From Candidatus Bathyarchaeota archaeon (GTDB taxonomy: Archaea > Thermoproteota > Bathyarchaeia > 40CM-2-53-6 > FEN-987): DNA of 6,489 bases. The stretch covers positions 1 to 6,489 of the forward strand of contig PMBQ01000183.1 of the NCBI GenBank assembly GCA_003152955.1. The letters are read 5' to 3'. The translations under genes and the position numbers were made by a program. Shown in pieces: positions 5,877-6,489 of this stretch. Numbering within the stretch: the stretch's first letter is position 1; each line of letters starts with the position of its first letter. A model generated the notes under the pieces. The model made no database searches. It was not told the DNA's origin and saw only the letters and a program-made list of their open reading frames with translations.

Positions 5877-6036
5877 ATCGAATTAGCTAGAATCGCCACT
5901 GACATCGTAGAGTTACCGAAGAAGTTTTCCAGCTAGGAAGCCAATCCTATCGCCAAATCGTGATTGAGGTGCGCGTTAAGCCTCTAGTGCTTACGCACAG
6001 AATCACTGCCCTGACTTGAACCGGTGATCCTGTTGA

Positions 6037-6489
6037 TCAGCCGATTTGGAAGCATCTCATTGAAATTGATCGATTTTGGAACCCTTCGTATGTGAATTTG
6101 AGAGGCTCATTCTTTGCTTGGAGAGCGACCACGTAAATCATCGGCAAGTAGTGGTCGAGAGTTGGTACTGCATACGATGCCGAGATGCCTCTGCTTTCGC
6201 AATCGAGCAGGGCTTTATGATTCTCGTGGATCAGATCATCTTTGATCTTCTCATCAAACTCGACAGCCCAGTCGTAAGGTTCCGCGCCAACATTTTCGAA
6301 ATCAATAACTCGGAGATTGTGAACAATGTTACCGCTTCCCATAATCAAAACCCCTTTGGTCCGGAGTTCAGCGAGCTGGGAAGCGAGCTTGTAGTGGTAT
6401 CGGAGTGGCTTGGGCTGCCATTCGTTGAAGGAGTAATCTAAGCTCATCTCGAAGACAGGAACGTCTGCCTCCGGGTACATATGCCTGAG
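6037..6489 (-). CDS. LigB/DODA-type extradiol ring-cleavage dioxygenase, N-terminal half outside the window
   Basis: This is the C-terminal 150 residues of a class III extradiol dioxygenase-like protein (4,5-DOPA dioxygenase/YgiD type, about 260-270 residues when complete). The frame is open at the window edge, and LRHMYPEADVPVFEMSLDY matches the middle of the family, so the ATG at 6480 is internal and not the start. Key motifs are GSGNIVHNLR, whose His (codon 6319-6321) is the conserved active-site histidine, and VPTLDHYLPMIY, whose His (codon 6151-6153) is a likely metal ligand. The end SISMRCFQIG is the typical terminus. The remaining metal ligands lie in the missing N-terminal part. Members open catechol rings using Fe(II), or Zn(II) in some cases; the natural substrate here is unknown. 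The gene is followed by a 225-bp gap and then the M19 hydrolase on the same strand, which has its own promoter signals. Confidence 0.9.
   Translation of the reverse strand, partial: LRHMYPEADVPVFEMSLDYSFNEWQPKPLRYHYKLASQLAELRTKGVLIMGSGNIVHNLRVIDFENVGAEPYDWAVEFDEKIKDDLIHENHKALLDCESRGISASYAVPTLDHYLPMIYVVALQAKNEPLKFTYEGFQNRSISMRCFQIG

Overview
This window most likely comes from an archaeon, probably mesophilic, with roughly balanced base composition. Two genes (the cysteine synthase and the M19 metallopeptidase) have a TATA box about 40 bp upstream of the start codon and no clear bacterial -35/-10 pair. Start codons are mixed (ATG, GTG, TTG), Shine-Dalgarno sequences are present only before some genes, and the proteins resemble families common in uncultivated archaea. 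I cannot fix the lineage from sequence alone, and a bacterial origin is not excluded.

Layout. The left end (1-786, + strand) holds the 3' part of a gene for a soluble MgtE_N/CBS regulatory protein. Its frame is open to the window edge and carries what looks like the tail of a PRC-barrel domain. Facing it on the minus strand is a run transcribed right to left: a decayed AlkA-type DNA glycosylase (2973-3338), a small acidic ORF (2780-2947) that overlaps the next gene, a LysE/RhtB-family exporter (2167-2796), and a PLP-dependent cysteine synthase (1026-2027). The synthase has its own TATA box, and just upstream of it lies a set of three 7-bp repeats that could be an operator.

The middle (3339-3733) is a gap of about 400 bp with no convincing gene. 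It is followed on the + strand by a one-helix membrane protein with a coiled coil (3734-4291) that I cannot assign a function. The right part is on the minus strand: a divergent M19 (renal dipeptidase-like) metallohydrolase (4573-5811) with a TATA box and an upstream palindrome, preceded by the C-terminal half of a LigB/DODA-type extradiol dioxygenase that runs off the window end (6037-6489).

How the genes may work together. The LysE-family exporter next to the cysteine synthase suggests sulfur amino-acid synthesis paired with export; RhtB-family exporters of cysteine and O-acetylserine are known. The synthase resembles the O-phosphoserine-using CysM type and has a four-cysteine C-terminal tail. 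The dioxygenase and dipeptidase may take part in catabolism of an aromatic or amidated substrate, but this rests only on adjacency. I see no defence system, CRISPR array, insertion sequence or RNA gene. The most notable items are the glycosylase pseudogene, the two operator-like repeat sets beside TATA boxes, the altered metal-binding and substrate residues in the M19 protein, and the Cys cluster of the synthase.
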